Positions 32,956 through 44,775 of a DNA stretch of 64,000 nt are shown piece by piece (position 1 is the first letter of the stretch; every line of letters starts with the position of its first letter). Origin of the DNA: Nelumbo lutea (Eukaryota; Streptophyta; Magnoliopsida; Proteales; Nelumbonaceae); assembly GCA_022828595.1 (NCBI GenBank), contig JAKGHH010000004.1, positions 83,728,270 to 83,792,269 of the forward strand, in the 5' to 3' direction. A program made the translations under genes and the position numbers. A model generated the notes under the pieces. The model was not told the origin of the DNA. It saw only the letters and a program-made list of their open reading frames with translations, and made no database searches.

Positions 32956-33540
32956 ATGGCTTCTTCCGTAGATGGGAATGACAACAAAACCAGCGTCATG
33001 CTTTCTTCAGATTATATAAGTGTTCAAATGATATCCATCAAGTTGAATGGTGAGAACTATGTACCATGGGCAAAATCTGTGGAGGTGTTCTTGAAGACCA
33101 AGAGGAAAGTAAAACATGTGAGGGAGGAGAAACCTTCTTCTAATTCCCCTGGGTTCAGTGATTGGGAACAACATGATGCACATATAATGACATGGCTTTG
33201 GAACAGCATGGAACCAAAGATTAGTGTGAACTTCATGTTCCTAGTTACAGCCAAAGAGATCTGGGATCATGCTAAAAATTTGTACTCTGGACAAGACAAC
33301 ACAACACAACTAGGGTATATCAATTATACCAAGAGTACTTCAATTTGAAGCAAGGAAGTCAAAGCTTAGAGGAGTATTATGCAAGTTTGAGGAACATCCG
33401 CAATGAACTAAATGTGTATCACCCTCTAACATTAGATGTCCAGATCCAACAAAAGCAACGTGAACAGCTTGATGTGACTAGGTTTCTTGTGGGCTTGAAG
33501 GCTGAGTATGAGCCTGTTAGAGCACAAATATTGGGGGGAT
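32956..33540 (+). pseudogene. Copia H gag, C-terminally lost
   Basis: It starts MASSVDGNDNKTS. The N-domain shows KLNGENYVPWAKSVEVFLKT, then WNSMEPKISVNFMF and KEIWDHAKNLYSG. A frameshift near 33340 moves into SLEEYYASLRNIRNELNVYH and FLVGLKAEYEPVRAQILGG, where the copy ends. There is no zinc knuckle. Confidence 0.9.
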
Positions 33541-33751
33541 ATTCACACCTTTCATATTTATTTCATACATCCTGTCAGAGCACCCTCTTCTTCTGCCAGA
33601 ACACCCTCTTCTTCTGTATGAGCCTGTCAGATCATAGGCTAAGTATGAGCCTGAGTATGAACTATATGTGTATCACCCTCTTCTTTTTTCTCTTTTCTTT
33701 CTTCTTCTGTCTTCTCTACTTTGACCTAGAATCAACTAGGGTTTATTCACA
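33541..33751 (+). repeat. Scrambled filler and 3' LTR remnant of copia H
   Basis: The tract TATTCACACCTTTCATATTT and following bases (LTR end, duplication CCTTT and flanking G sequence) occurs twice, at 33542-33574 and 33744-33776. Between the copies lie short pieces copied from the nearby gag: TATGAGCCTGT(C)AGA from ~33507 and TGTGTATCACCCTCT from ~33415, plus repeated CACCCTCTTCTTCTG. This patchwork is what templated DNA repair leaves. Confidence 0.8.
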
Positions 33752-33756
33752 CCTTT

Positions 33757-34887
33757 CATATTTATTTCATACATCCCTGGAGGAAGAGACATATAAACCT
33801 TCTCATGTAATTCTCCACTCAAAAATGCATTCTTTACATCTAGTTGATAAAATGGCCAGTCTGAGTGAGCAGCCAAAGATAGAAGAACTCTCACAAAAGT
33901 CATCTTGGCAACAAGGGCAAAGGTCTCCAGATAATCAATCCCATATGTCTGTGTATAACCTTTTGCAACCAGTCTAGACTTGTACCTCTCAATGGTGCCA
34001 TCAGCATGATATTTGATAGTAAAGACCCACTTACAGCCAATTGGATCCTTCCCTTCAGGCAAATCAACCACTTCCCAAGTGGCATTCTTGTGTAGGGCAT
34101 CAATTTCTGATCTCATAGCATCCCTCCATTCTGGAATATTAAGAGCTTCTGACACAGACTTGGGAATTGGGTTAGAGGCAACAGAAGAAAGGTAGGCAAA
34201 ATATGAAGGAGAAAGCAAACTATAAGAAAGGTGTTTGGAAATGCAATGTGCAGTACACTTCCTTTTTCCTTTCTTAATAGCAATGAGGATATCAAGGTCT
34301 GGGAAGGATGGCTCCAAAGGGGCTGAAACAGTACATGTTGTCTCATCTGTAACTGGAAGTGCATGAGGCTCATGTGTTGTAGGGGAAACAACTTGCTCAT
34401 TTCTGGATCTTTGCCTTTGATACATCCTGGGATTAAAAAGAGGACGAGGAGGTAAAGGGGGAGGAACATTAGGACAGGAAGAGTGGAATGATTGATCCTC
34501 TCTTGATTCATTTGAAGGAAGAAGAGACTTAGTAAAAGACTCAACTGGGACAGAAAGAGGAAGAGCAAAGACTTGTGACAAATCCTCCCCCTTTGGACAA
34601 TGTCCCTCCAGAGAGGAACCATAAAAGGAAGAAAGCTCATCAAAGGTGACATCCATTGTGACATATCGAGTACCGGTCTTTGGATCAAAGCAACAATAAC
34701 CCTTTTGTGTGGGGGAATAACCAAGGAAGATACATTTGTGGGCTTTTGGTTCAAATTTATGTCTTTGGACACTAGGGATATGTACATAACAGGTGCAGCC
34801 AAAGACACGAAGAGGAATAGAAAAAAGCTCCTTGTCTAGATGAAGGAGACTGAAAGGAGACTTAAACCCCAAAACCCTGGATGGCAT
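33757..34887 (-). pseudogene. Copia G integrase C-terminus, linker and RT start
   Basis: A 383-codon open stretch. It begins with the integrase C-terminal zone (MPSRVLGFKSPFSLL, RVFGCTCYVHIPSVQRHKFE, CIFLGYSPTQKGYCC), then a Ser/Pro-rich linker, then RT blocks [50 protein letters not shown] and VYMSLPPGM, where copia H cuts in. It is the best-preserved frame of G. Confidence 0.93.
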
Positions 34888-36024
34888 ACGATTTATAAGG
34901 TAGGTAGCAGTGAGAACAGCATCACCCCAAAACTTTGTAGGGAGATGTGAGGCAAACAGGATACTTCTTGCAACTTCAACAACATGTCTATTTTTTCTTT
35001 CAGCAACTCCATTCTGTTCTGGGGTCCTAACACAGGAGCTTTAATGAATAACCCCTAAATCAGTGAGATAGCAGGACAAGTTCTTCTCAAAATATTCTTT
35101 TGCATTGTCAGATCTGAAAATTTTAATCCTGGTATCAAACTAGGTTAGGACAAATTCATGGAATTGCCTCACAAGTCTGGGAACTTCATCACGGGATTTC
35201 GTCAAGAATATCCAAGTAAACCGAGAAAAGTCATTAATGAACAAGATAAAATATTTGTAGCCACCCATAGAGGGTAAGTGGTAAGGCCCCCACACATCAA
35301 AGTGCACAATATTAAAAGGAGAAGAAGATCTTTTATTACTCAAGGGATAATTGTTTCTACAATGCTTTGACAGCTCACAAGACTCACAATGAAGACTGGA
35401 CAAACTAATTCCCTTAAACATTTCAGGGAATAAATGACTCAATGCAAAAAAAGAAAGATGACCCAAACAAAAATGACATAACATGACTCGACTGATAGAC
35501 TCTGTAGATATAGACCCAAAAGCAGCTTTTCCAAGTTGTTTAGGGCACTGTCCTAGAGTGTCAAGCAGGTATATTCCATTCGCCTCACGGCCACTCCCAA
35601 TCACCTTCTGAGACTCCAGATCCTAAAAAACACAGTAGGAAGGGAAGAAGGTTACATAACGGTTTAATGAATTAGTTAGACTACTTACAGATAACAAGTT
35701 TGTATTTAGTCTAGGTACATGAAAAGCGGAAGGAAGAACCAAGGAGTCTGTAGCCTTGATGGTTCCCTTGCCGCAGATAGGGGCAAGAGAGCCATCGGCT
35801 AGGGTGATTTTGTCACATCCAGGAAGTAAATCATATGAAACAAACAAGGTAGAAAGGTTGGTCATATGATTAGAAGCACCTGAATCAATAATCCAAGGGA
35901 TCCTACGATTACCTGAAATGGTTGCATGATTGGCAGAAGCCTGTATACCTGAATGAGAAAATGCAGAAGAGATTGAATTTTCTGAAGGGTTGGAAGAAGA
36001 AGTCACACCCTCTAGGTGACTGAT
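34888..36024 (-). pseudogene. Copia G protease and integrase core
   Basis: The protease reads PWIIDSGASNHMTN with an intact D-S-G near 35890, then VPRLNTNLLSVSSLTNS. A stop follows CVF (~35623). The pre-integrase block is CHFCLGHLSFFALSHLFPEM and CESCELSKHCRNN. The integrase has IVHFDVWGPYHLP with the first Asp kept, FILFINDFSRFTWIF, then stops around 35140 and 35041 before the NGVAERKN-like tract near 35010. Confidence 0.9.
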
Positions 36025-36029
36025 CATCC

Positions 36030-37957
36030 TGAAAGAATGGTAGGATCCATCTAATGGACGCCATAAAGGTTGCGGAATGGGTGGGCGAATTTCAAAAAAT
36101 TTCCTACCTTCTCCCAACTGGGAATCATATTCCCTAAATTTAGAATACAATATTCAAGGATCCTACTTGAACCATAATCAAACCAGATCTGTACCAAAAG
36201 ATAAATGGGAGGAATATACCTGATCCGGAGAAGCAGTATCTCCCAAAGTTGGTGTTCACGCCCAAAGAATGCTCCAAGATCCGTTCCTGCTGAAGATGAC
36301 ACAGCTGTGAATGGAACAGAACCAGCAGGGTGCGTCCTACACACTGGATCCTTCACAAGAATCCTCTGGAAGTACTAAACACTGAATCCTTCTCAGTCTT
36401 TCTTGCAAGACTGATGTCAAGAACAGATTTCTTGACTTTCTTTTCTACAAAGATCTAATCTTGCAATGGCAGATGGCGGCGGCAGGAGGAGATCTCCAAA
36501 AACGAAAAAGGCTGAACTGTTTTTTCCCTTTTTCTGGAGAGTATGAATCAGATCAGATCTGAATTCGCAGGAGGTATCCTATACCTCTTCAAGGTGGTTC
36601 GAAATCTCCTCTTTTCTTCTTGATTAAGAAACCTCCTTTTTAGGAGTTATCCCAATCCAAATCAGTATTTGGATAGGGGATAATCTTAATCCTTTCTGCA
36701 GATAGAGTTAGCTTACTCCTGATCTTATCAGGAGGTTACCAGATTCAAATCTAATTTGAATTTGGTCTCTTAGAGTGGATAAGGCTAAAAGGCCCAATCC
36801 TTTTACTAACTTTAATCTCAAATTCGCCCCATGGATGGGTGATCATATCAGCCCACCTCGAAATGGGCTTTTGGCCCATTAAGTGTTCAGTGTCTAATTA
36901 CTTTCCAATCTGCTGCCCAGTTGGGCTTCTTTGTATGGCGTGGGACCCAAGCATTGATCTACACACCAGCCACATGGGTTCGGCCCAGCCTCTAAAACAA
37001 GGCCCAGCCGAATTCACTGAAAAACTCAATGAACCCCTTGAGTCCATCATATGGACCCTATGGGCCCAACACTTACATTAAGTGGTCCCTGGGCCAAGCC
37101 ATCTTATAAAAACCCAGGGACTGTGGGCAGGTGCAAGATTAGCCCATCAGGTATTATCCTCAATGGTCTTACACTTAACCTCTCAGCCCTTAATGATCAA
37201 GCACTGCCCGACAAGAGAGGACCTCTCCCTCGGCTGCAAGGAACAGTGCCGCACTCTCCTCTCACATGGATCCCGGGAATTAAAACCATTTGCAAACAAT
37301 TCGAAACCGTACATATATATATAAATATATTAATTTTGCAAAACAAAATTCCAACGATTGAAATCAACTGCCGGCAGTTTGGTTTCCATCAGAGAGAGTG
37401 CATTCCCGATCATTACCCTTTGTCCGACAAAGTGGCTGATTCTGTCACTATGATCACCCACTCAGATGAATTCTCAAACTGCCCCAACATACCCAGGTTT
37501 TGATCCCCACCAAGGATCTCACTGATTGGCATATCAAAGGCAGCCTGATCCAACACCTAGTGAAATGTCATAATCGAGTCTAGGGGTCAGGTGTAACTTT
37601 CCAGTTTTGCCCATCTATCTCCAAGGTCCAGGGCAATACTGGAAATCTGGTCCGGTTCAAGGATTCAAGTAATCCCATACTGCATGTGCCTCGGGTCTTA
37701 CCCTGATGGCTGAGACAGGCCATCCCAACACTTGGTGGCACACCAGTATCAGCCTTGGCAGGATAAATCTCCCCAGACTTATCCAACGGCTGTGAACATT
37801 TAAAACTAACATGAGTCTCTATAAATGTCCAGTTTTAGGGTTTTACACAGAATTAAACCAAACAACATGAATCAAACATGCACTTTATTTATTTCCACTA
37901 AATAACAAAAGTACATCAAATCAGATTGAAGCTAAGGGCATACAAAACTGTCTAACA
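36030..37957. mobile_element. Solo LTR of 1.93 kb in copia G
   Basis: The insert starts TGAAAGAATGG and ends CTGTCTAACA on the plus strand, i.e. TG...CA, and is bounded by a perfect 5-bp duplication CATCC (36025-36029 and 37958-37962). The Gag/protease codons of G join cleanly across it. I see no pol codons, primer site or internal second LTR, so it looks like a solo LTR left by recombination between LTRs. The length suits a Ty3/gypsy LTR better than the 0.2-0.35 kb copia LTRs nearby. The strand is not settled. Confidence 0.8.
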
Positions 37958-37962
37958 CATCC

Positions 37963-38947
37963 TCCCAAACTTCTCATATTTTTCTTTCATGGCTGCTAAC
38001 TGCGAACTAGCTGTCATCTCTTCAATTTGGTATTTGCCACTATCTGGACCAGCAGCAACATTAGCACTCCCTGCTCTTTTATTATCATGCTTCTTCTGAA
38101 ATCGAAGAGGTAGAAGCTCAGGATGTAATTTCCAGCACTTGTCTTTAGTGTGTTTTGGCCTTTTTTAGTACTCACAAACAACCTCTTTCTTCCCTGATCC
38201 ACTTGGAGTCCCTGCAACCCCTTTGGGTTTCACTCCCATATTAGCAAAGTGATCATTTAGACCAGCCCCTTGAACCTGGACAAGCCTTCTACTTTCTTCA
38301 CTACTTACCAAGGCATATGCTTGTGATATTGAGACACTCTCCTTGGATAAAATATTTTGTTTTGTAATATCATACTCTGGGTTTAGTCCAATCAAGAACT
38401 CAAACACCCTATTTCTCTCAACTAGTTTTTTGTAGGTCTCTGCATCATTAGTGCTGTCCCAAGTTACAGCTTCTATCAAATCTATTTCTTGCCACAAAGA
38501 TTTCAGTATTGAGAAGTATACAGCTAAAGGTTTCTCCCCCTGTCTTAAATTTTTCACATCACTTCTCAACTTATAAGCTCTAACCACATTTAATTTTTGG
38601 GAATAGGTTTCAGCAACACTATCCTAGATTTCCTTTGCTGAATTCATCCACAAATAGTGCCGACTAATCTGTGGCTGCATTGAGTTCAAAAGCCACCCAA
38701 TAACAGTATAATTTTCTTGCATCCACTTCTCATAAGATGGATCATCTTCTGAGGGAGCCTTTTTGCACCCGGAGATAAAATCCCACTTTCTTCTACTACA
38801 GATATGAATCTTTACTGATTGTGACCATGCCAAATAATTAGTTCCATCCAGCTTGACTGTGGTCACAGTTAGTAGAGAGTCAATAGAGGCTCCTGGAACC
38901 TGCCCGGATTCATCAACATTCTTGTTTTCAATCTCTGAGGAGTTCAT
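37963..38947 (-). pseudogene. Copia G gag
   Basis: Start at 38947 (MNSSEIENKNVDE) or in-frame 38959. The N-domain has LDGTNYLAWSQSVKIHICSR and WLLNSMQPQISRHYLWMNSA, and a stop (38621-38623) replaces Trp after KEI. The second half has LRQGEKPLAVYFSILKSLWQ and VERNRVFEFLIGLNPEYDI. The zinc knuckle near 38115-38175 reads CEY-stop-KRPKHTKDKC, so its second Cys is lost. The solo LTR is inserted just before the protease. Confidence 0.92.
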
Positions 38948-38959
38948 CTCTTTAAACAC

Positions 38960-39236
38960 TTCAAAAAGATTTTAAACAACTTCAAAAGACACCAAATGAA
39001 GATAGAACAAGGACTGTGTTGTGAGCCAACCTCTATGCAGCAGTACTCGGATTCTGAGTCACACTCGGAAGCTGGGAGAAACAGAAAAAAGGAGCCGCAC
39101 CTTGTAGACTACACGAAACACCAAACAACTTGGTTCAATCTTCAAGAAGGAAAATCAGAAAGCCTCCAAACACTGAGCGCCCAATCCAAACACCCTGTGG
39201 GGCCCACAGACATATTTCTCCAGAAATTTAGGGTTT
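38960..39236 (-). other. Leader of copia G, left of the F insertion
   Basis: Untranslated leader that continues at 44781-44943 beyond copia F. Confidence 0.8.
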
Positions 39237-39241
39237 CAGGC

Positions 39242-39458
39242 TGTTGTCAGTTGTTTATGTATTCAGGTTTAGTACCATAAGGGTACTGTTGTAATTTCTC
39301 CTTTGTTTACATTGTTCGGCTGTACTAGTATAAATAATAATAGATCATTCTTTCGCCCCCTAGGTTCAGAAGGGGCTTTCAGTCCTCTCGGCTCACCTCT
39401 TCTCTCTCCCTCTCTTCTCTCCTCTTGTCTCTTCACTTGCTCTTGCTCTTGCTCAAAA
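39242..39458 (+). repeat. 5' LTR of copia F
   Basis: 217 bp, TGTTGTCAG...GCTCAAAA. A TATA-like TATAAATAA lies near 39330. The last bases read AAAA where the 3' LTR has AACA. Confidence 0.95.
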
Positions 39459-39470
39459 TGGTATCAGAGC
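39459..39470 (+). promoter_or_regulatory. Primer binding site of copia F
   Basis: TGGTATCAGAGC, perfect initiator-Met complement. Confidence 0.95.
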
Positions 39471-40213
39471 AAGTCGTCCAGGCCTGAAGGGTGGTGTCAA
39501 GCAAACCTGTTGTTCAATGTCGAGCAGATAGTCTTTTCATCTCCCAGGGTTGTATCCATCGAACTGCTAATCAGTTGTATTCAGTTCGACCCAGAAGTTA
39601 TAGAGACTTTTCATCTTCCAGCCCAGAAGTGGTATTCATTGTCTATTCGACTGTAGAGAGGCTATCATCTGAGGTTCGTAGAGGGAGTTCTGGTTTACAG
39701 AGAGGCTATCATCTGAAGTTAAAAGAGGTACTGTTCATTTACTGTTCGGCTGCCCTTCGGATTGACTGTTCAGCCGATTGATGGACTATTGAGGGACTGT
39801 ATTTCTTTAACAAAGCAGTTGTATTCAACATTTTTTTTTGTATTTCTTTACCCCTTCGATGGACTGTTGATGTCCTAAAGCAGATATTGTATTGATCTCA
39901 GTCATTGACTGTTCGGCTACCAGACCTGCCGATTAGGGGTGTGGTGAACTTCACCTGTTTTTTCTATTCTGTTGGAGGGTCATATGACCTTTGTACAACT
40001 GTAGGTCATACAGACCTGATTGTGTACTGCAACTGCAGTGTTCTTTTCTTGGATTCCTACAAGACCGTAGGTTATACAGACAAGGGGGAAGTACCGCCAC
40101 AGCAGTGTTCAGTCTTTGCTCCTAGTGAAACCGTAGGTCAGAAGGACCTGTTTCTATAATAGCCTTGTACGAAAGTACTCCTTTGGTTGCTATTTTTTTT
40201 TAAACCAGAAATC
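39471..40213 (+). other. Leader of copia F with AGGTCA/GACCT repeats
   Basis: The leader carries several partly palindromic units near 39975-40150 (GGTCATATGACC; GTAGGTCATACAGACC; GTAGGTTATACAGAC; GTAGGTCAGAAGGACC) plus TTGACTGTTCGGC-like units near 39760-39920. They parallel the tandem units in the leader of copia C. Confidence 0.65.
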
Positions 40214-41340
40214 ATGAGTAGTGAAGATTCAGCCTCATCTGGAGTTTCCTCAATGCTGAATGGAATGGGTAGGGGTGACCTATCCTTTCTTATGGCTGTT
40301 GTCCCTCTTGATGGTTTAAATTACCTAGAGTGGTCAAGAGGGATCAAGTTATACATCACTGCAAGGGGGAAGATAGGCTATATTAATGGGAGGATAAAAG
40401 AACCATCCTCCGGGAGTGCTGAATATGACAAATGGAATCAGGAAAACAGTATTGTTATGTCCTGGCTCTTGGTTTCCATGCAACCTCAAATCAGGAAGAA
40501 TTTCATGTGGGCTGAAACTGCGAATGAAATCTAGGAACAAGCAAAATCTACATATTCAGAATTGAGACACCATGCCAAAATTTATCAACTGCAGGCAGCA
40601 TCTTCTACTTGTAGACAGGGGGAGAGGTGTTTATCGTTCTATTACTTTGACTTAACATCTGCTTGGAAGGAGTTGGATCACTACCAGAGTGTGGATTGGA
40701 AGTGTGATGAGGATGCTAAGAAGTACAAACAGATTGTCTCCCAGCAAAGGGTGTTTGCATTCTTACATGGTCTGAATCCTATGTATGAATCTATCAGAGT
40801 TCAGATTCTTAGCTCTAAGGATCTCCCTTCTGTTTAGGAAGTCTATGCTCTTGTACAATCTGAAGAAAGCAGGAGAAATTTGATGAACAGCCCTGGTGGG
40901 GATGCTGTTGTGTTAGTTGCAAAAGGGGGTGTATCTATTGGTGGGGGATCTTCTTCCCAGAAAGAAGATCTCTAGAAAAAAAAAAGAAGATAAGGAAAAA
41001 TTGTGGTGCACTCATTGCCAGAAACCCCGACACACCAAAGATACCTGTTGGGATCTTCATGGGAAACCAAAATGGGCTCAAGATCTGACTAAGAAGCAAG
41101 GTTCAGAGGTGAATAAGAAGTACAGGCAGCAAAATACAAAGAAACATCACATGGCCAACATGGCTACTCGGGAGCATCAGCCCACCATTTCTAATGTGAC
41201 TCAGACACATCTCACTGGACCTGACCCGAGGGATGACATTATGAATTCCTTCCGTGACCATTTAGAGCTCTATGGTAGAGCAATTCGTCAGATGGATACT
41301 CCTCCCTCAACCTCATTTGCATCTACGTCAGGTAACCCTG
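40214..41340 (+). pseudogene. Copia F gag
   Basis: Starts at ATG 40214 (MSSEDSASSGVSS). The N-domain shows LDGLNYLEWSRGIKLYITAR. A stop replaces Trp after ANEI (40532-40534). The second half is KELDHYQSVDWKCDEDAKKY and FAFLHGLNPMYESIRVQI, with a stop at 40836-40838 and another near 40974. The zinc knuckle CTHCQKPRHTKDTC (about 41010-41051) is intact. Confidence 0.94.
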
Positions 41341-41618
41341 CCACTGCTTTCCATGTTGCTTCTCACACCCATGACTCTCCATGGATCATTGATTCTGGAG
41401 CATCAAAACATATGACTGGTACATCCTCTTACTTTCAAACCTATCACCCTCTTTCTGCAAGAGACAAGGTGAGACTAGCCAATGGACCATACTCTTCCAT
41501 AGCTGGTCAAGGAACTCTCTCTCTTCCTCTTGGCCTTACCCTCTCTGATGTTCTTCATGTTCCAAGCTTTCCCATTAATTTGTTCTCTGTTAGTAGTGTT
41601 ACTAATTCCTTGAATTGA
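41341..41618 (+). pseudogene. Copia F protease
   Basis: PWIIDSGASKHMTG holds an intact aspartic protease site, followed by VRLANGPYSSIAGQGTLSLP and VLHVPSFPINLFSVSSVTNS. A stop (41616-41618) ends this open stretch. The protease would cleave Gag-Pol. Confidence 0.94.
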
Positions 41619-42650
41619 TCAGTGAATTTTTTCCCTTCTCATTGTGTGATTCAGGATCTGGCCTCGGGGAGGACAATTGGTAGGGGTCGTATGGCTGATG
41701 GACTTTACATGCTGGAGAATAAGGTTGGTCTTCATGTTACAGAGTCTATGAGTCAGTCCTGTATGAAAAAAGTCTATTTATGGCATTGTCGTCTTGGTCA
41801 TTTGTCTTTTGAGTCTTTGAAAGTTGTATTCCCATAACTGTTTAAGTCAATGTCGGTCTCTGACTTTTCTTGTCAAACGTGTCACTTGAGTAAACATTGT
41901 AGAACTCATTTTCTTCAAAGACATAGTAAATCTAAATCTCCATTTCACATTGTTCATTCTGATGTGTGGGGCCCTGTTACTTTACCATCTGAGAGTGGCT
42001 ACAAGTATTTCATTACCCTCATTGATGATTATTCTAGATTTACGTGGGTATACCCGATGCGAACCAAGGAAGAAGTACCAAAAATCATTCAAGATTTCTA
42101 GCGGATGGTCTTCACTCAATTTCAAACTGAAATCCAAATTTTTCAATCAGATAATGCAAAGGAGTTTTTTCATAGTGACCTCACGGAATTTTTTGCTTCG
42201 CATGGTTCCCTTCACCGTAGCTCTTGTGCCCGCACACCACAACAAAATGGTGTGGCCGAACGGAAGAACCGACATCTCCTTGAAGTGGCTCGAGGTTTAC
42301 TACTTCATATGAATGTTCCCAAATGGTTTTGGCTTGAAGCTGTTCTTTGTTCCACTTACCTTATAAACCGTATGCCCTCTCGTCGGTTAGAGTACAAAGC
42401 CCCACATCAACTTCTCTTTCCTAAGGCTCCCCTTCTTTCTATTCCTCCTCGTGTCTTTGGTTGTCAGTGTTTTGTCCAAAATCTGTCTCCCACCCGTGGG
42501 AAATTGGACTCTCGTGCTATACCTTGCATATTTCTTGGTTACTCCTTCACTCAAAAGGGCTACCGTGTTTTACTCGTAAATTCTATGTCTCCATGGATGT
42601 TTCTTTCTTTGAAGATGAGCCTTTCTATCCTGTTTCTCCTCAGGGGGAGT
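41619..42650 (+). pseudogene. Copia F integrase
   Basis: Zinc-binding part WHCRLGHLSFESLKV ... CQTCHLSKHCRTHF, with a stop at 41835-41837. The core keeps all three acidic residues: IVHSDVWGP, FQSDNAKEF and NGVAERKNRH. There is a stop at 42099-42101. A frameshift lies near 42565, after GYSFTQKGYR; the next frame opens at CFTRKFYVSMDVSFFED. Confidence 0.94.
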
Positions 42651-44551
42651 GTAGACATGAGGAGAAACTAGTTCAGCTTCCCTCTCTCCCTGACCCTCCA
42701 CCTTTTCGTGTTTTTTCTCGTCGTCGCAAAGGCCAGCCAAATCCAAGGGCTGTAGAGAATCCGGAAGCTGTACCTCCAGTGCCACCAGACTCCTCGAGGG
42801 AGGATCATACTCACTCAGGTATTTTAGCTCCCAATGATGTCCTTGAATCTATTGAAAATGATTCCTCTACTTCTAAGGATCTTGTCCGTCCTATTGCTCA
42901 CAGGAAGGGTGTTAGATTGTGCACCACAAAACATCCCATTTCCAACTTTGTCTCCTATGAGAACATTTCACCCTCATTCCGTGCCTTCCTTACCTCTATT
43001 GACAATGTCCCTATCCCTAAGAATGTGGCAGAAGCTCTTTTAGTTCCTGAATGGACAAATGCCATGAGGGAAGAAGTTAATGCCCTTCACAAAAATGGCA
43101 CATGGGAACTTGTTGATCTTCCTAAGGGAAAGGTTCCAGTTGGATGTAAATGGGTGTTCACAGTCAAGCATAAGGCTGATGGAACAGTGGAAAGGTATAA
43201 AGCTTGCTTAGTGGCAAAGGGATTTACTCAAGTGTATGGAGTTGATTATGCAGAAACTTTTGCCCCCATTGCCAAGATGAATTCCATTAGAGTCGTTTTC
43301 TCTCTTGCAGCCAATCTGGATTGGATTTTACACCAGCTGGACATCAAGAATGCATTCTTGAATGGTGACCTTGAAGAGGAAGTGTACATGATTCAACCTC
43401 CTGGGTTTCTAGCCCAAGGAAATGAACAGAAAGTGTGCAAGTTGAAGAAGTCCTTATATGGGCTGAAACAATCACCAAGAGCTTGGTTCAATAGATTCCA
43501 TGTGGCAGTTCAGCAGAAAGGATACAGGCAATGTCAATCAGATCACACACTATTCATGAAAAAAGGAGAAGGTAAAATTTCTGCTCTAATTGTTTATGTG
43601 GATGACATAATTGTTACTGGTGATTGGGAGGATGAAATTCAAAAATTGAAATTTTTCCTTGCAACTCAGTTTGAAGTGAAGGATCTAGGACCTGCCAGAT
43701 ACTTCCTTGGAATTGAAGTTGCCCGATCAAAGAAGGGTATCTTCATTTCTCAAAGGAAATACGTCCTACATTTACTTCAGGACACTAGAAAGATGGGGGT
43801 GAAGCCAGTTGACTCTCCCATTGACCCCAACCATAAATTAGGTGACAACTATGGTGAATCACTCAAGGATGTGAAACAGATTCAGAGGCTTGTAGGGAGA
43901 TTGTTATACCTTTCTATGACTCGCCCAGACATTGCATATGTTGTTGGTGTCCTCAGTCAATTCATGCATGCTCCTAGGTCTTCTCATCTTGAAGCAGCTG
44001 AGAGAATCCTCTGATATTTGAAGAAGTATCTGGGTACTGGTTTGTTGTTTCAAAAGCACGAACATTTGAAAGTTGAAGTTTATACAGATGCAGATTGGGC
44101 TGGATCCCAAAGTGACAGAAAGTCTACTAGTGGCTACTGCACCTTTATAGGAGGGAACCTTGTTACATGGAGGAGTAAAAAGCAAAATGTGGTAGCTAGA
44201 TCCAGTGCTGAAGCTGAATATCGTACTATGGCCCACGGGGTTGCTGAAGGCATGTAGATAAAGAATTTGTTGGGGGAGTTGGGTTTCCCAGTGACCAAAC
44301 CTATAACTCTATTTTGTGATAACAAAGTAGCTATAAGCATTGCTGCCAATCCGGTTCTACATGATAGAACAAAACACATCGAAGTTGACAAGCATTTTAT
44401 CAGAGAGAAAGTTATCACAGGCGAAGTGTGTACCCCCTATGTCACTTCTGAGAACCAGCTTGCAGACATCTTTACAAAGGGTTTAAACCTTTCCAGACAT
44501 CATGATCTTTGTGACAAGTTGGGCATGATTGATATCTATGCTCCAACTTGA
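42651..44551 (+). pseudogene. Copia F linker, reverse transcriptase and RNase H
   Basis: One open frame of over 500 codons runs to 44011. RT blocks: [61 protein letters not shown], catalytic VYVDDIIVTGD and YFLGIEVARSKKGI. RNase H follows after a Trp-to-stop at 44012-44014: TDADWAGSQSDRKSTSGY, SWRSKK-like, another stop at 44255-44257, then FCDNKVAISIAANPV, HIEVDKHFIREKV, ADIFTKG and KLGMIDIYAPT. Active-site residues are all present. Confidence 0.95.
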
Positions 44552-44558
44552 GGGGGAG

Positions 44559-44775
44559 TGTTGTCAGTTGTTTATGTATTCAGGTTTAGTACCATAAGGG
44601 TACTGTTGTAATTTCTCCTTTGTTTACATTGTTCGGCTGTACTAGTACAAATAATAATAGATCATTCTTTCTCCCCCTAAGTTCAGAAGGGGCTTTCAGT
44701 CCTCTTGGCTCTCCTCTCCTCTCTCCCTCTCTTCTCTCCTCTTGTCTCTTCACTTGCTCTTGCTCTTGCTCAACA
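44559..44775 (+). repeat. 3' LTR of copia F
   Basis: 217 bp after GAGGGGGAG; ends GCTCAACA, followed by the duplication CAGGC. Confidence 0.95.

Larger units (their letters stand above)
31914..33751 (+). mobile_element. Copia element H, internally collapsed
   Basis: Target duplications CCTTT (31909-31913 and 33752-33756) fix the ends inside the RT gene of G. It keeps a complete 5' LTR, primer site, leader and about 195 codons of gag, then a scrambled segment and only the last ~70 bp of the 3' LTR. Everything from mid-gag through RNase H is gone. At 1,838 bp it cannot encode a Pol. Confidence 0.92.
39242..44775 (+). mobile_element. Copia element F, best-preserved copy
   Basis: 5,534 bp with two 217-bp LTRs that differ at 7 positions by eye (about 3.2%). 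Perfect 5-bp duplications CAGGC lie at 39237-39241 and 44776-44780, within the leader of copia G. All domains are present in Ty1/copia order and every catalytic motif I can see is intact. However, about eight stops and one frameshift interrupt the frame. It is the closest relative of copia C and is opposite in strand to the OSCA gene. Confidence 0.96.

Noticed and set aside
33736..34887. Long open frame as a host protein gene
   Set aside because: It contains copia integrase C-terminal and RT motifs and is continuous with copia G.
42461..44014. 517-codon open frame as a host gene
   Set aside because: It carries copia RT motifs ([18 protein letters not shown]) and lies between F's LTRs.
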